From Streptomyces sp. 1-11 (lineage in GTDB: Bacteria > Actinomycetota > Actinomycetes > Streptomycetales > Streptomycetaceae), in contig NZ_BJTV01000007.1 of assembly GCF_007176755.1 (NCBI RefSeq), positions 248,001 through 312,000 on the forward strand: a stretch of 64,000 nt of DNA, given 5' to 3'. Numbering within the stretch: position 1 is the stretch's first letter; each line of letters begins with the position of its first letter. Both the position numbers and the translations under genes were made by a program. Of the stretch, positions 16,400 to 25,573 are shown piece by piece. The notes under the pieces are model-generated. The model was given only the letters and a program-made list of their open reading frames with translations. It was not told the DNA's origin and did no database searches.

Positions 16400-16816
16400 T
16401 CATCGGCCCACTTCCAGCTCGTAGTCGAACCAGATCCGATGGGTCCCATCGGCGTCGACGGCCATTCCTCCAGCACCGGAGATCCCGGTCAGCTCTCCCG
16501 TACCGCTTGTGGGCACGATGGTGAAGAACTCCGCCGTACGATCGCTGCCGGACGTCGTCGCCGAGTGTGCGAAGTTGAAGGCGCCGGCCCGGCCGCACAG
16601 CGAGCCCTGGAACGATTCCATGGCCACATAGGTGCCCACGCCGGTCGTCTGGTCGAACGCCGCGGTGAACAGGGTCGCCGAGCGACCGGCGACCTCGCCC
16701 TCGAAGTGTTTCTCCATCGTCGCGACACCCACCGGAAGCCCGGTGGACACGGCCGGGTCCGGCCTCAGCTCGGTCGGGACGAACGCTTTGACGGTGAACG
16801 TTCCTGTAGCTCTCAT
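16400..16816 (-). CDS. DUF3224 family protein
   Basis: The 138-residue product starts at ATG 16816 (MRATGTFTVKAFVPTEL). It matches the DUF3224 family by KHFEGEVAGRSATLFTAAFD, GVGTYVAMESFQGSLCGRAGAF and a final IWFDYEL. The fold is an allene oxide cyclase-like barrel; no biochemical role is established. The open frame extends to 16846 without a better start. It is divergent from the F420 gene. Confidence 0.83.
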   Translation of the reverse strand: MRATGTFTVKAFVPTELRPDPAVSTGLPVGVATMEKHFEGEVAGRSATLFTAAFDQTTGVGTYVAMESFQGSLCGRAGAFNFAHSATTSGSDRTAEFFTIVPTSGTGELTGISGAGGMAVDADGTHRIWFDYELEVGR

Positions 16817-16932
16817 GGGCACGACCGTAGCGGTGCGGTCTGACACCGAACTCCCTCAACTGGACTGTCGTGAATATGAACTTGGACCTCCGTCCAGGAA
16901 ATTGCCGGGCGGCCATGGACGTTGATCACGTC

Positions 16933-17391
16933 ATGACTCAAGGACCAGCACCTCGCCCCCTGTCCGACGAAGCCCTCTCCAGCCTGCTCGGCGAAGCGCA
17001 GTTCGGCACGCTCGCCACCGTCAAGCGCAGTGGTCACCCCCACCTGACCACCATGCTGTACAGCTGGGATCCCGAAGCACGCATGGTGCGGTTCTCCACG
17101 ACGGCCGACCGGGTCAAGGTCGGGCATCTGCGGCGCAACCCGCGTGCGGCGCTTCATGTGCAAGGTGGCGACGTGTGGTCGTTCGCCGTCGCTGAGGGCG
17201 AGGCCGAGGTCTCCCAGAGCACGACCGCTCCCGGCGACGCCGTCGGGCGGGAACTCCTTGAGATGATCCCGCAAGCGGCGAGGCCGGAGGATGAGGATGC
17301 GTTCCTGGAGCAGCTGGTTGCCGAGCGCCGGGTCGTCATCCGGCTGAAGGTAGACCGCCTGTATGGCACGGCGCTCGATCTCGAGGGCTAG
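16933..17391 (+). CDS. PPOX class F420-dependent flavin/deazaflavin protein
   Basis: The 152-residue split-barrel protein resembles the F420-binding TIGR03618-type group: EAQFGTLATVKRSGHPHLTTMLYSW and VKVGHLRRNPRAALHVQGGD. It would bind F420H2 and reduce an unidentified substrate. ATG 16933 is favoured by homology; ATG 16915 and GTG/ATG codons back to 16870 are in frame and no start has a clear ribosome site. Confidence 0.82.
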   Translation: MTQGPAPRPLSDEALSSLLGEAQFGTLATVKRSGHPHLTTMLYSWDPEARMVRFSTTADRVKVGHLRRNPRAALHVQGGDVWSFAVAEGEAEVSQSTTAPGDAVGRELLEMIPQAARPEDEDAFLEQLVAERRVVIRLKVDRLYGTALDLEG

Positions 17392-17633
17392 GCACTGTCC
17401 GGCACGTGACTGTCGGACCGGTGGGTCGTTGTGCTCGGCCTCCGAGCGACGCCCCGCTGACGTCGGTGCCTGACCTGTCCATGCCACGGCCGGTAGGCGG
17501 CGCGCGGGCGTGCCCAAGACGACGATGCATGGTCACACCTGCTGAGCAACAGTGCCGGGGAGCTGTAGCCGTATCGGCGATCGCCTTGTGGATTCCGCGG
17601 TCTCCGTGTGGCTACCGGGCCGGCGGGTAGCCG

Positions 17634-17978
17634 GTGAGGGTGACCGCATCCGCCACCGCCCTTCTCGACACCGACGGGACACTCATCGACTCCGACTACC
17701 ACCATGCCCGCGGGGACCAGGTGGTCACCGCTTTCGCTGGCGAGGAACTGGAGCGCCGGGTGGGCGACCGGGCCAGGGAGCAGCAGGGCAGGGAGGCCGA
17801 CGAGCTGCTGGAGGAGATGGCACCGTTACCCGGTGCTCGCGATCTCCTCGTGGCGGTCAAAGAGCGCGGTCACCGGCTGGTGCTGGCCAGCTATGCCCAA
17901 CAGTGTCACGTGGAGGTCTTTGCGGACATGCTGGACGTCCGTGACACGAAGGCACTGGACGACACCCCACTCGCCTGA
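17634..17978 (+). pseudogene. Decayed HAD-family hydrolase gene
   Basis: The 114-residue frame keeps HAD motif I as LLDTDGTLIDSDYHH and motif II near VKERGHRLVLASYAQQ. Intact homologues have about 30 more residues between YHH and GDQVV, and a long C-terminal part with motifs III and IV after the LDVRDTKALDD region. Both are missing here, while the frame remains open. Two deletions therefore seem to have removed the cap and the catalytic end. It ends 99 bp before the transketolase start. Confidence 0.7.
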
Positions 17979-18077
17979 CGCCCCCACCGTCGCCGGGCCC
18001 GCCCGGTTGCGGTGCCCAGTACCGGCCGCGCGGTGAAAAGCATCTACCGTCCCACCCCCAAGGGAGTACCGCCACCG

Positions 18078-20315
18078 ATGACTGCCCATGAGACAGACCC
18101 CGCCACCGAGGCGAAGAGCACCCGCCCCGAGGCTCCCGCCGAGGCCGCGAGCGACGCGCCCACCGGCAACCCCTTCCAGCCGCACCCCACCCTCCCCGAG
18201 GGGATGGGCGATCTCGACCGCCGCGCGATCGACACCGTGCGCGTGCTGGCGATGGATGCCGTACAGAAGACCGGCAACGGCCACCCCGGCACCGCGATGA
18301 GCATGGCCCCCACCGCCTACCTGCTGTTCCAGAAGTGGCTGCGCCACGACCCGGGCGATCCGAACTGGGTCGGCCGTGACCGCTTCGTGCTGTCGATGGG
18401 GCACTCAAGCCTCACCTTGTACATCCAGCTCTTCCTCTCCGGCTACGGCCTGGACCTGGCCGACCTCCAGGCGCTGCGCACCTGGGGCTCCGCGACCCCG
18501 GGCCATCCCGAGGTCAACCACACACCGGGGGTGGAGACGACGACCGGCCCCCTCGGCCAGGGCGTCGGCAACGCCGTCGGCATGGCGATGGCCGCCCGCC
18601 GCGAGCGCGGTCTGCTGGACCCCGACGCTCCCGAGAGCGAGAGCGTCTTCGACCACACGGTGTGGGCGTTCGCCTCCGACGGCGACCTGGAGGAGGGCGT
18701 CAGCGGCGAGGCGTCGTCGCTGGCCGGCACGCAGGAGCTGGGCAATCTGGTCCTGGTCTACGACGCCAACCGGATCTCGATCGAGGACGACACCGACATC
18801 GCGTTCACCGAGGACGTCGGCAAGCGGTACGAGGCTTACGGCTGGCACGTGCAGCACGTCGACGACGGCGAGGACCTGGCCGCGGTCGACCGCGCGCTGG
18901 CCGCTGCCCGGGCCGAGACCGGCCGCCCGTCGCTGATCGTGCTGCACACGATCATCGGCTGGCCCGCGCCGAACAAGCAGAACACCGGCGCGGCCCACGG
19001 ATCCGCGCTGGGCGAGGACGAGGTCCGGGCGACCAAGGAGATCCTCGGCTTCGACCCCGACAAGACGTTCGAGGTCGACCCGGAGGTGCTCGAGCACGCC
19101 CGCCGGGTCGCCGAGCGCGGCGCGCAGGCGCACGCGACGTGGCAGCAGCGCTTCGACGCGTGGCGGGCCGGCAATCCCGACGGTGCCGCGCTGCTCGAGC
19201 GGCTGTCCACCCGTCGGCTGCCGCAGGGTTGGGCGGACGACCTGCCGGTCTGGGACGCCGATCCGAAGGGCGTGGCGACCCGGAAGGCTTCCGGCGAGGT
19301 CCTCGCCGCCCTGTACCCGGTCCTGCCGGAGCTGTGGGGTGGTTCGGCCGACCTGGCGGAGAGCAACAACACCGCGGTCAAGGGGGAGGCTTCGTTCCTG
19401 CCCGAGAACCGGCAGACCAAGATGTGGTCGGGCGGACCGTACGGGCGCACGCTGCACTTCGGCGTCCGCGAGCACGCCATGGGCGCGATCATGAACGGCA
19501 TCGCGCTGCACGGCGGGACCCGCGTGTACGGCGGCACATTCCTCACCTTCTCCGACTACATGCGCGGCGCGGTGCGGCTGGCCGCGCTCATGCAGCTCCC
19601 GGTCACCTACGTGTGGACGCACGACTCCATCGGGCTGGGCGAGGACGGCCCCACCCACCAGCCCATCGAGCACTACGCGGCGCTGCGGGCCATCCCCGGC
19701 CTGGACTTCGTCCGCCCGGCCGACGCCAACGAGACCGCGGTGGCCTGGCGCACCATCCTCGAGCACAACGACCGTCCGGCCGGACTCGCCCTGTCCCGGC
19801 AGAACCTGCCCGTCTTCGACCGCACACAGTTCGCGTCGGCCGAGGGCGTCGCCCGGGGCGGCTACGTGCTGGCCGAAGCTTCCAACGGCAGCCCTGAGGT
19901 CATTCTGATGGGCACCGGAAGCGAGGTGCAGATCGCCGTCGCCGCCCGGGAGACGCTGGAGGCCGACGGCATCCCGACAAGGGTCGTGTCACTGCCGTGC
20001 TGGGAGTGGTTCGCGGCCCAGGACCGGGCCTACCGCGAGCAGGTGCTGCCGCCTGAGGTGCGCGCCCGGGTGAGCGTCGAGGCCGGCGTGCCCATGGGCT
20101 GGCGGGAGTTCGTCGGCGACGCCGGCCGCATCGTCGGCCTCAACCACTACGGCGCCAGCGCGGCCTACACCGTGCTGTACGAGCAGTTCGGGCTCACCGC
20201 GGACGCGGTCGTCGCCGCGGCCCGGGAAAGCCTTGCCGCCGCCGAGGCACCGCCGCTGGCCCCCGTCGGCCCGGACAGCGCCGGCGTCCTGCATGCCCCC
20301 ACCGGCGATCGCTGA
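18078..20315 (+). CDS. tkt: Transketolase
   Basis: The 745-residue product starts at ATG 18078. Residues 1-48 are an acidic extension before the conserved GDLDRRAIDTVRVLAMDAVQ. The thiamine diphosphate domain has GNGHPGTAMSMAPTAYLLFQ and the GDG motif in FASDGDLEEGVSGEA; the central pyrimidine domain has FGVREHAMGAIMNG. It transfers two-carbon units in the pentose phosphate pathway. A copy outside the usual tkt-tal-zwf operon suggests a second, specialised isozyme, but the core copy is not in the window. A hairpin follows. Confidence 0.95.
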   Translation: MTAHETDPATEAKSTRPEAPAEAASDAPTGNPFQPHPTLPEGMGDLDRRAIDTVRVLAMDAVQKTGNGHPGTAMSMAPTAYLLFQKWLRHDPGDPNWVGRDRFVLSMGHSSLTLYIQLFLSGYGLDLADLQALRTWGSATPGHPEVNHTPGVETTTGPLGQGVGNAVGMAMAARRERGLLDPDAPESESVFDHTVWAFASDGDLEEGVSGEASSLAGTQELGNLVLVYDANRISIEDDTDIAFTEDVGKRYEAYGWHVQHVDDGEDLAAVDRALAAARAETGRPSLIVLHTIIGWPAPNKQNTGAAHGSALGEDEVRATKEILGFDPDKTFEVDPEVLEHARRVAERGAQAHATWQQRFDAWRAGNPDGAALLERLSTRRLPQGWADDLPVWDADPKGVATRKASGEVLAALYPVLPELWGGSADLAESNNTAVKGEASFLPENRQTKMWSGGPYGRTLHFGVREHAMGAIMNGIALHGGTRVYGGTFLTFSDYMRGAVRLAALMQLPVTYVWTHDSIGLGEDGPTHQPIEHYAALRAIPGLDFVRPADANETAVAWRTILEHNDRPAGLALSRQNLPVFDRTQFASAEGVARGGYVLAEASNGSPEVILMGTGSEVQIAVAARETLEADGIPTRVVSLPCWEWFAAQDRAYREQVLPPEVRARVSVEAGVPMGWREFVGDAGRIVGLNHYGASAAYTVLYEQFGLTADAVVAAARESLAAAEAPPLAPVGPDSAGVLHAPTGDR

Positions 20316-20320
20316 CCCGC

Positions 20321-20343
20321 CCGCCCCGCCCACGGCGGGGCGG
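20321..20343 (+). terminator. Terminator hairpin after transketolase
   Basis: CCGCCCCGCC, loop CAC, GGCGGGGCGG: a perfect 10-bp stem six bases after the stop codon. Confidence 0.8.
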
Positions 20344-20461
20344 CCGCGGGCGCGGCGCACAGCGCCGACGGGTCGCCACCGACGTCGAGCGTGCGCCGCA
20401 GCCGGTCGGTCCCCCGCAGCAGCTCCCTGAAGCCCCCGGAGCCTGCCCCAGCACCCTTCGT

Positions 20462-20500
20462 CGGTGCGGTGCGGTGCGGTGCGGTGCGGTGCGGTGCGGT
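20462..20500. repeat. Pentanucleotide microsatellite (CGGTG)n
   Basis: Nearly eight uninterrupted copies of CGGTG. It lies in the 480-bp gene-free stretch 20316-20797, where I see no other feature except the terminator at the left end. Confidence 0.92.
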
Positions 20501-20797
20501 CGGCGGTCGCGGGCGTCGGGGTGTTCGGCGAGGGCGCGACCCACACCAGACCGGCGTCGCGGCGTCCATGGCCCGCCGCGACGCCGTGACGCCGCGACGG
20601 CGGTGGCGTTGTCGGACCCGTCTGCAAGGGCGGTCGGTGCGCGGCAGGGGGCAAGACCAGGTGGGTACCAGATCCGCGAACTCGCACTCTGCGTCGGTCA
20701 ATTGCACTCGCGCCACGCAGGAAGCTCTACCGGACCAGACCCCGCCGCGAGAGTGAAGTTCGGAACTGCCACCGTCTGCCCGTAAGTCGAACCAGGC

Positions 20798-21085
20798 TCA
20801 GCCGAGGCCGCGATGGGCGGCCCACAACGTCCCGGCGTGGTTGGCCGCGTCGACAACCAGAGCCGCCAGTTCTGGTTCGTCGGGAACCGGGAACGAGACA
20901 TATGCGCCCCGACCACCGCCGACTGGTCGGCCATAGGCTTTCGCGGCGAGGTGACCGTCCGGGAGAAGCCGGATGTTGAGTGTGGTCAGTTGGAACTCTT
21001 CACCACGTCGAGTGTCCGTCCAGCGGAGCGCCTGCGGGATCGTGACGTTGATCGCCAGAGCACTCACTTCCAGGTCGCTGCTCAT
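20798..21085 (-). CDS. Hypothetical protein
   Basis: A 95-residue frame from ATG 21085 with normal streptomycete codon bias. It contains TIPQALRWTDTRRGEEFQLT and a well-formed C-terminal helix (ELAALVVDAANHAGTLWAAH). No domain is recognised and there is no signal peptide or membrane segment. It is 129 bp from the next small gene on the same strand. Confidence 0.6.
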   Translation of the reverse strand: MSSDLEVSALAINVTIPQALRWTDTRRGEEFQLTTLNIRLLPDGHLAAKAYGRPVGGGRGAYVSFPVPDEPELAALVVDAANHAGTLWAAHRGLG

Positions 21086-21214
21086 GGACGGATGATCTCA
21101 CGCGAGTCGCACAGGCGGCGGGCGAAGTAGGCAGTTCGATCGCGACTCGATAGACCCCTACACGCTCAACGATCCCACACTGAGAGGCTACCGACCGTAG
21201 AGCCAAAGTCCTGG

Positions 21215-21430
21215 TCAGCGGCCCAAACGGCGCTGCTTTTCGAAGCGAAGCAGCACCCGTACAAGACGCCACACCCCGGCCAACGCTCCGAGCAATGCGC
21301 CCCCTGCCAACACGCGTCGCTCTGCCGAACCCGGAAGGTCAAGGCTCAGGGCGAGAGCCCAGGAGACGACAAAGATCAACCCAGCCAGCGCGGCGGCAGT
21401 CACCAGGGCGAAAACGATCTCCACCGTCAT
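21215..21430 (-). CDS. Small membrane protein of unknown function
   Basis: A 71-residue product from ATG 21430 (MTVEIVFALVTAAALAGLIF), with GAGATGG-like spacing poor upstream; an upstream in-frame start at 21469 is possible. There are two hydrophobic segments (about 3-27 and 38-55) and a basic tail (LRFEKQRRLGR). The family is not recognised. Confidence 0.5.
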   Translation of the reverse strand: MTVEIVFALVTAAALAGLIFVVSWALALSLDLPGSAERRVLAGGALLGALAGVWRLVRVLLRFEKQRRLGR

Positions 21431-21706
21431 TGCGTCCTTTTCCCATCGCGACTCACGCCCCATGTCCATGCTGCAAGTCTCACATCGCGGTTGCGCTGAC
21501 CGTACTTACACGGGCGGTTCGACCACCACGCAGCCGCGGCCCCCAGGGCTCGCCCGTGGCTGCCGCAGCGCCACGCCATGCTTCGCCGACACCGGGAACG
21601 TCATGCCCGGCCACGATCGGGTTCCCGATCAGGTTCGCAAAGCCCCACCTCGCTCAAATCTCACACAAGTTACGCCGGGAGGCGGCGTTGTCTTGGCGTG
21701 GATCAG

Positions 21707-21742
21707 ATGTATAGCCTGAGTTATGGCATGTGACATTGCACA
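21707..21742 (+). promoter_or_regulatory. Candidate operator region of the hydroxyproline operon
   Basis: ATGTATAG (21707-21714) and the partial palindrome TGTGACATTGCACA (21729-21742) lie just before the ribosome site of the first gene. Closely related strings occur before the GntR gene (GTGACATTGTATAG, 33354) and the collagenase gene (TGTGACAT and CATTGCACAGG, 29690-29712). The GntR product is the natural candidate to bind them. Inference from shared words only. Confidence 0.45.
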
Positions 21743-21755
21743 GGAGGAGGGCCGG

Positions 21756-22922
21756 GTGAGTCTGAAGGTCGTTGTCGTGGGTGCCGGCGTTGTCGGCGCC
21801 GCCTCCGCCTTCCATGCCGCCTCGGCGGGCCTGGACGTCACGGTCATAGACCGGGGGCCCGTCGGGGCCGGGACGACGAGCCGTGGAGAGGGCAACGTCC
21901 TTCTCTCCGACAAGGAACCCGGCCCCGAACTCGACCTGGCACGGCTCAGCCGCACCCTCTGGGACGAGGCCGGTGAAGAACTCGGCTCGGAGTCGTTCGA
22001 GTTGGAGGCCAAGGGGGGCCTGGTCGTCGCGAGTACTGAGGAGGGCCTCGCGGCGCTGCGGGAATTCGCCGCGAGGCAGAATGCGGCCGGCGTCCGTATC
22101 GAGCCCGTCGACCACGTGCGGGACGTGGAACCCCACCTGGCGCCCGGGCTGCCCGGCGGTGTTCACTACCCGCAGGACGCCCAGGTGCAGCCGGTCCTGG
22201 CGGCGGCCGCGCTGCTGCGAGCCGCCGTACGGCGCGGCGGGCGCCTGCACTCGGGAGAGGTGGTCGGCGCCGAGACCACCCGGGACGGCCGGGTCACCGG
22301 CGTCCGGACCGCGGCCGGCGAGGTGCTGCCCTGCGACGCCGTCGTCAACGCCGCCGGGACCTGGGGCGGCGAGGTCGGCCGCCGGCTCGGCGCGCCCATC
22401 GAGGTGCTGCCACGCCGGGGCTTCGTCCTGGTGACCGAACCGCTGCCGCCGATGGTCCGGCACAAGGTCTACTCGGCGGACTATGTGGCCAACGTCGCCT
22501 CGTCCGACGCCGGTCTGGAGACCTCGTGCGTCGTGGAAGGCACGCGCGGGGGCACGATCCTCATCGGGGCCAGCCGCGAACGCGTGGGCTTCGACCGGAC
22601 GTTGAACACCGCCGTGCTGGCCAGGCTCGCCGCACAGGCCTGCCGACTGTTCCCCTTCCTGCGCGGAGTCCACCTGATCCGCGCCTACCGCGGCTTTCGG
22701 CCCTACTGCCCGGACCACCTGCCGGTCATCGGCCCCGACCCTCGGGTGCCGGGCGTCGTTCACGCCTGCGGCCACGAGGGGGCGGGCATCGGCCTCGCCC
22801 CCGCGACCGGCGCGCTCGTGACCGCCCACCTGCTCGGCCGCCCCTGGCGCGGCGCCGACCCCGCGGCACACACCGGCCTGCTGCCCGACCGCTTCCTCAC
22901 CTTTGGAGGTACGCCGCAGTGA
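21756..22922 (+). CDS. FAD-dependent oxidoreductase, D-hydroxyproline dehydrogenase beta-type subunit
   Basis: I chose GTG 21756 (388 residues) because AGGAGGAGG lies seven bases upstream; the in-frame ATG at 21723 would place the operator inside the gene. The N-terminus is a Rossmann FAD site, VVVVGAGVVGAASAFHAASA. The rest matches the DAO/HcnC family up to GHEGAGIGLAPATGALV. With the two next genes it forms a three-part dehydrogenase like Pseudomonas LhpBEF, oxidising cis-4-hydroxy-D-proline to an imine. First gene of a five-gene operon; its stop overlaps the next start as GTGA. Confidence 0.88.
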   Translation: MSLKVVVVGAGVVGAASAFHAASAGLDVTVIDRGPVGAGTTSRGEGNVLLSDKEPGPELDLARLSRTLWDEAGEELGSESFELEAKGGLVVASTEEGLAALREFAARQNAAGVRIEPVDHVRDVEPHLAPGLPGGVHYPQDAQVQPVLAAAALLRAAVRRGGRLHSGEVVGAETTRDGRVTGVRTAAGEVLPCDAVVNAAGTWGGEVGRRLGAPIEVLPRRGFVLVTEPLPPMVRHKVYSADYVANVASSDAGLETSCVVEGTRGGTILIGASRERVGFDRTLNTAVLARLAAQACRLFPFLRGVHLIRAYRGFRPYCPDHLPVIGPDPRVPGVVHACGHEGAGIGLAPATGALVTAHLLGRPWRGADPAAHTGLLPDRFLTFGGTPQ

Positions 22923-23173
22923 GCGACATCGTCATCGACGGCGAACCCCTGCCGTTCGTAGCGGGGCAGACCGTGGCCGCGGCCCTTGTGGCCGCCGGCC
23001 GGGTCGCCTGGCGCACCACCCGCACACGGCATCGCCCACGTGGTGTCTTCTGCGGCATCGGCGTCTGCTTCGACTGTCTCGTGACGATCGACGGAGTTGG
23101 CGGACAGCGCGCCTGCCTGGTGCCCGCACGTCCGGGTATGACCGTCACGACCGAGGAGGACGGCGATGCGTGA
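22919..23173 (+). CDS. (2Fe-2S)-binding small subunit of the hydroxyproline dehydrogenase
   Basis: The 84-residue product starts at GTG 22919, overlapping the previous stop. It has the HcnA-type ferredoxin pattern GVFCGIGVCFDCLVTIDG followed by QRAC, i.e. C-x4-C-x2-C then C, binding a 2Fe-2S cluster for electron transfer between flavins. It overlaps the next gene by eight bases. The equivalent in Pseudomonas is LhpF. Confidence 0.9.
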   Translation: MSDIVIDGEPLPFVAGQTVAAALVAAGRVAWRTTRTRHRPRGVFCGIGVCFDCLVTIDGVGGQRACLVPARPGMTVTTEEDGDA

Positions 23174-24656
23174 TTCGGCAGATCTCATCGTCGTAGGCGC
23201 AGGGCCGGCCGGCATGGCCGCGGCAGCCACAGCTCTGTCAGGCGGGCTGCGCGTGCTGCTGGTAGATTCCGGTAGCGCCCTCGGCGGCCAGTACTGGCGG
23301 CACCCGCCAGAAAACGCGCGGCCGGAGATCCCGACCGAGGACCTCCACCACGGACTGCGCAAGTACCGCGCTCTGTCCGCGGCTCTGTCGGCGAGCCGAG
23401 CGGCCGGGCGGCTCGACCTGCGCCTGGCGCACCACGTGTGGTCGGTCGTCCGCGAGGGCGACGGATTCGTGCTCCACGCAGTCGACCGGCGCGAGGCACC
23501 GACGGAGACCGCCGTGGTCCTGCGTGCTCCAAGGCTCCTCGTGGCGACCGGCGCCTACGACCGGCAACTGCCGTTCCCCGGCTGGGATCTGCCCGGTGTG
23601 CTCACCATCGGCGGCATCCAGGCGCTGCTCAAGGGCGGCGGGGCCGTCGCCAGGCGCCGTGTGGCGCTGGGCGGTACCGGCCCGTTCCTGCTCCCGGTGG
23701 CCGCCGGCCTCGCGGCGCGCGGGGTCGAGGTGGTCGCGGTGTGCGAGGCCGCCGATCCCCGGGCGTGGCTGCGCCACCCAGGTGCGCTGCTGTCCAACCC
23801 GGGTAAGTGGGCCGAGGGAACCGGGTACGCTGCCGCGCTCGCCCGCCACCGAATCCCGGTTCGCACGCGCACGGCGATCGTCTGCGCCGAAGGAGACGAG
23901 CGGGTGACGTCGGTGCGGGTCGCCACTGTGGCGTCCGACGGCAGCCCACGCCCGGGTACGGAGCGGCGGATCGAAGTCGATGCCGTCGGCGTCGGCTGGG
24001 GCTTCACGCCCCAACTCGACCTGCTCCTGCCCCTGGGGTGCGACCTCACCCCGTCCGCGGACGGCAACGCGGTCGTCGCCGTCGACGGCGGACAGCGCAC
24101 CAGCGTTCCCGGTCTCTACGCCGCGGGCGAGGCGTGCGGTGTGGGCGGGGCGGCGCTCGCGGTGGGCGAGGGGCGCCTCGCCGCCGCGTCGGTTCTGGCG
24201 GACGCCGGTGCCGCGCCCGTGCTGGGGACGATGCGCGTGGCCATGGTGCGCGCCGCGGTGGCCAGGCAGCGCGCCTTCGCCCGGGCTCTGGCCCTCGCCC
24301 ACCCGATTCCTCCGGCGTGGTCCTCCTGGCTGACCGACGAGAGCGTCGTGTGCCGCTGCGAGGAGGTGACGGCGGAGGCGGTCCGCACCGCCTGCGCCGA
24401 AGGCGGTGCGCATGACCACCGGCAGGTCAAGCAGCTGACCCGGGCCGGGATGGGCTGGTGCCAGGGACGAGTGTGCGGACCGGCCGTGCACTGCCTCACG
24501 GCTTGCGACGAGGCCTACGTGCCCGCGGAACGGCTCATCGCGATCCCCATCACCCTCGGTGCGCTCGCCGATCTGGATGAACGAGCCTTCCCTGAACGAC
24601 CGTCCGAACCTTCCCTGAACGACCGTCCGAACGGACGCATCACACTGAATGACTGA
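23166..24656 (+). CDS. FAD/NAD(P)-binding oxidoreductase, hydroxyproline dehydrogenase alpha-type subunit
   Basis: The 496-residue product starts at ATG 23166. It has an N-terminal FAD Rossmann motif (LIVVGAGPAGMAAAATAL), a second dinucleotide motif (VALGGTGPFLLPVAAGLAA) and the C-terminal BFD-like cysteine domain (VVCRCEEVT and MGWCQGRVCGP), as in HcnB/LhpE proteins. It passes electrons from the FAD subunit to a quinone or other acceptor. An imperfect CTTCCCTGAACGACCGTCCGAA-type duplication occurs near the 3' end (24589-24630), repeating a short peptide before the stop. Confidence 0.9.
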   Translation: MRDSADLIVVGAGPAGMAAAATALSGGLRVLLVDSGSALGGQYWRHPPENARPEIPTEDLHHGLRKYRALSAALSASRAAGRLDLRLAHHVWSVVREGDGFVLHAVDRREAPTETAVVLRAPRLLVATGAYDRQLPFPGWDLPGVLTIGGIQALLKGGGAVARRRVALGGTGPFLLPVAAGLAARGVEVVAVCEAADPRAWLRHPGALLSNPGKWAEGTGYAAALARHRIPVRTRTAIVCAEGDERVTSVRVATVASDGSPRPGTERRIEVDAVGVGWGFTPQLDLLLPLGCDLTPSADGNAVVAVDGGQRTSVPGLYAAGEACGVGGAALAVGEGRLAAASVLADAGAAPVLGTMRVAMVRAAVARQRAFARALALAHPIPPAWSSWLTDESVVCRCEEVTAEAVRTACAEGGAHDHRQVKQLTRAGMGWCQGRVCGPAVHCLTACDEAYVPAERLIAIPITLGALADLDERAFPERPSEPSLNDRPNGRITLND

Positions 24657-24668
24657 CAAGGAGTGTCC

Positions 24669-25571
24669 ATGACCGAGACTCAGTCCCGCTTGCCCTGGCA
24701 CGGTGTCCTCGTCGCGACGAGCCTGCCCTTCGACGACGACCTCGCGGTCGACTTCGGCGCCTACGGGGAGAGCGTAGCCTGGCTCGCCGAACAGGGGGTG
24801 CACGGCGTTGCGCCGAACGGATCGCTCGGCGAATACCAGACGCTGACGCACGAGGAACGCGACCGCGTCGTGGAGACGGCCGTCGCCAACGCCCCGGCCG
24901 GGTTCACCGTGATGCCCGGCGTCGGCGCCTACGGCGGCGTCGAGGCCAGGCGGCACGCCCGGTTCGCCAAGGACGCGGGCTGCCAGGCCGTCATGTGCCT
25001 GCCGCCCAACGCCTACCGCGCCGACGACCGCGCCGTCCTGGAGCACTTCGAGCTGGTGGCGTCGGCGGGTCTGCCGGTCACCGCGTACAACAACCCCATC
25101 GACACCAAGGTCGACCTGCGCCCGGAACTGCTGGCCAAGCTGCACGCCGAGGGACTCATCGTCGGCGTCAAGGAGTTCTCCGGTGACGTACGGCGGTGCT
25201 ACGAGATCTCCGAACTCGCCCCCGGACTCGACCTCATGATCGGCACCGACGACACCGTCCTGGAGGTCGGTCTCGCCGGCGCCAAGGGCTGGGTCGCGGG
25301 ATACCCGCAGGTGTTCCCCCGGGCCTGCCTCGCCCTGTACGAGGCGTCGGTCGCCGGCGACCTGGAGACGGCGCTGCCGCTCTACCGCCGGCTCCACCCG
25401 GTCCTGCGGTGGGACAGCAGAACGGAGTTCGTCCAGGCCGTCAAGCTCGGCCAGGAGATGACCGGCCGGCGCGGAGGCAGGTGCCGCCCGCCGCGGCAGC
25501 CGCTCGGCCCGGAGACCGAGGCCGTCGTCCGCGCCGCCACCCAGGCGCTCATCGACAACGGGGTGAACTGA
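24669..25571 (+). CDS. Dihydrodipicolinate synthase family lyase, probable pyrroline-4-hydroxy-2-carboxylate deaminase
   Basis: The 300-residue product starts at ATG 24669 behind AAGGAG; a GTG six bases earlier is less likely. It has the DapA-family marks: GVAPNGSLGEYQTLTHEER, YNNP near residue 142 and the Schiff-base lysine in VGVKEFSGD near residue 167. In this operon the expected reaction is deamination of Δ1-pyrroline-4-hydroxy-2-carboxylate to 2-oxoglutarate semialdehyde (LhpC). KDG aldolase-like activity cannot be excluded from sequence alone. Confidence 0.88.
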   Translation: MTETQSRLPWHGVLVATSLPFDDDLAVDFGAYGESVAWLAEQGVHGVAPNGSLGEYQTLTHEERDRVVETAVANAPAGFTVMPGVGAYGGVEARRHARFAKDAGCQAVMCLPPNAYRADDRAVLEHFELVASAGLPVTAYNNPIDTKVDLRPELLAKLHAEGLIVGVKEFSGDVRRCYEISELAPGLDLMIGTDDTVLEVGLAGAKGWVAGYPQVFPRACLALYEASVAGDLETALPLYRRLHPVLRWDSRTEFVQAVKLGQEMTGRRGGRCRPPRQPLGPETEAVVRAATQALIDNGVN

Positions 25572-25573
25572 CG

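Noticed and set aside
18405..19766. Minus-strand frame of 453 codons within transketolase
   Set aside because: Antisense shadow of tkt.
20391..20756. Plus-strand frame covering the CGGTG repeat
   Set aside because: The repeat gives an artificial open frame in every phase; no start signal or family.
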